Source of the DNA: Synechococcales cyanobacterium PMM_0073
Lineage (GTDB): Bacteria; Cyanobacteriota; Cyanobacteriia; Elainellales; Elainellaceae
Length of the DNA stretch: 5,864 bases
Assembly (NCBI GenBank): GCA_949127695.1
Contig: CASBQH010000380.1
Location: forward strand, 1-5,864
Direction of reading: 5' to 3'
Both the position numbers and the translations under genes were made by a program. Below the pieces are notes generated by a model. That model did not search any database. It had not been told where the DNA came from and saw only the letters and a list, made by a program, of their open reading frames with translations. Below are positions 5,679 to 5,864 of the stretch, one piece after another. The stretch's first letter is position 1; each line of letters opens with the position of its first letter.

Positions 5679-5708
5679 TTGAGTGGTTTAGGCTGAATGT
5701 TTCATAAT
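5679..5708 (+). promoter_or_regulatory. Candidate rightward promoter
   Basis: TTGAGT (5679-5684) and CATAAT (5703-5708) are separated by 18 bp and match the sigma-70 -35 and -10 boxes at 4/6 and 5/6. The -35 overlaps the right arm of the hairpin at 5665-5689, so a regulator could act there. It would serve the possible CDS starting at 5792, leaving a leader of about 75 nt. Confidence 0.4.
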
Positions 5709-5791
5709 AGAAAAAAGCCTACAGCGATAAAATTGGCTTCTTGCACCGCCTGAATCCAACTCGACGCAATTACCCCACTGCATTAGCGCAT

Positions 5792-5864
5792 ATGACATCA
5801 GCAGTCACCCCAGCCCAGTTTAGCCAAACCCAGCCCAGCCAGATGGACGATACCAAGCATGGCC
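5792..5864 (+). CDS. Possible start of a rightward gene, cut by the right edge
   Basis: ATG at 5792-5794 opens 24 codons that stay open to the end: MTSAVTPAQFSQTQPSQMDD followed by TKHG. The peptide is Gln/Ser/Thr/Pro-rich and resembles a flexible N-terminus. No Shine-Dalgarno is visible before it. A plausible promoter lies about 80 bp upstream. The stretch is too short to assign a family, and two leftward frames are also open over part of it, so the call is tentative. Confidence 0.35.
   Translation, partial: MTSAVTPAQFSQTQPSQMDDTKHG

Larger units (their letters stand above)
5406..5791. other. Porin leader and upstream intergenic region
   Basis: 386 bp without a supported gene. Besides the porin promoter candidate it contains a GCAGCTGC palindrome (5501-5508), direct repeats AAAACTTCA (5620-5628 and 5664-5672, 44 bp apart) and ATGCGT (5628-5633 and 5638-5643, 10 bp apart). 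It also has a hairpin of AAAC/CACTC with GAGTG/GTTT (5665-5689). If the frame at the right edge is real, this is a divergent promoter region. Confidence 0.6.

Noticed and set aside
5711..5742. Possible weak minus-strand terminator (AAGAAGCC with GGCTTTTTT)
   Set aside because: The stem is short and contains a G-T pair, the loop is about 15 nt, and no leftward gene entering from the right edge is established.
1..5864. tRNA, rRNA, insertion sequence or CRISPR array
   Set aside because: No cloverleaf, rRNA core sequence, transposase frame with terminal repeats, or spaced identical repeats were seen on either strand.

Overview
The window looks like chromosomal DNA of a cyanobacterium, probably a filamentous Leptolyngbya-like form, though genus is a guess. 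The best marker is the large leftward gene on the right. It encodes a signal peptide, an Ala/Pro-rich linker, one SLH domain, a coiled coil and an OprB-type beta-barrel, which is the architecture of cyanobacterial outer-membrane porins (SomA/SomB, 'iron uptake porin'). GC content appears moderate, and I saw no copy of the HIP1 octamer GCGATCGC.

Layout from left to right. (1) Positions 1-466, minus strand: the N-terminal part of an RTX-type protein made almost entirely of nonapeptide calcium-binding repeats. It runs off the left edge. (2) Positions 584-2517, minus strand: a two-gene unit, with a PotC-like ABC permease followed by a PotA-like ATPase that overlaps it by 4 bp. No second permease or solute-binding protein is next to it. 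(3) Positions 2518-2843: a 326-bp intergenic region between divergent genes, with a perfect inverted repeat, several short direct repeats and candidate promoter elements. (4) Positions 2844-3197, plus strand: a small exported protein with three copies of a two-cysteine repeat that I do not recognise. (5) Positions 3198-3497: a 300-bp region between convergent genes, holding a hairpin, a plus-strand terminator and a strong minus-strand terminator. (6) Positions 3498-5405, minus strand: the porin. (7) Positions 5406-5864: the porin leader and promoter region, then a possible rightward CDS start cut by the right edge.

The genes do not form one pathway. The theme they share is the cell envelope: an inner-membrane importer, an outer-membrane porin, a secreted cysteine-repeat protein and a secreted RTX protein. 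The most testable regulatory point is an 8-nt GTGTGAGG sequence overlapping the porin ribosome-binding region. It is complementary to the conserved unpaired core of the cyanobacterial small RNA Yfr1, which is known to act on som porin mRNAs in Prochlorococcus. The same octamer occurs again, on the other strand, in the 3' region of the small cysteine-repeat gene.
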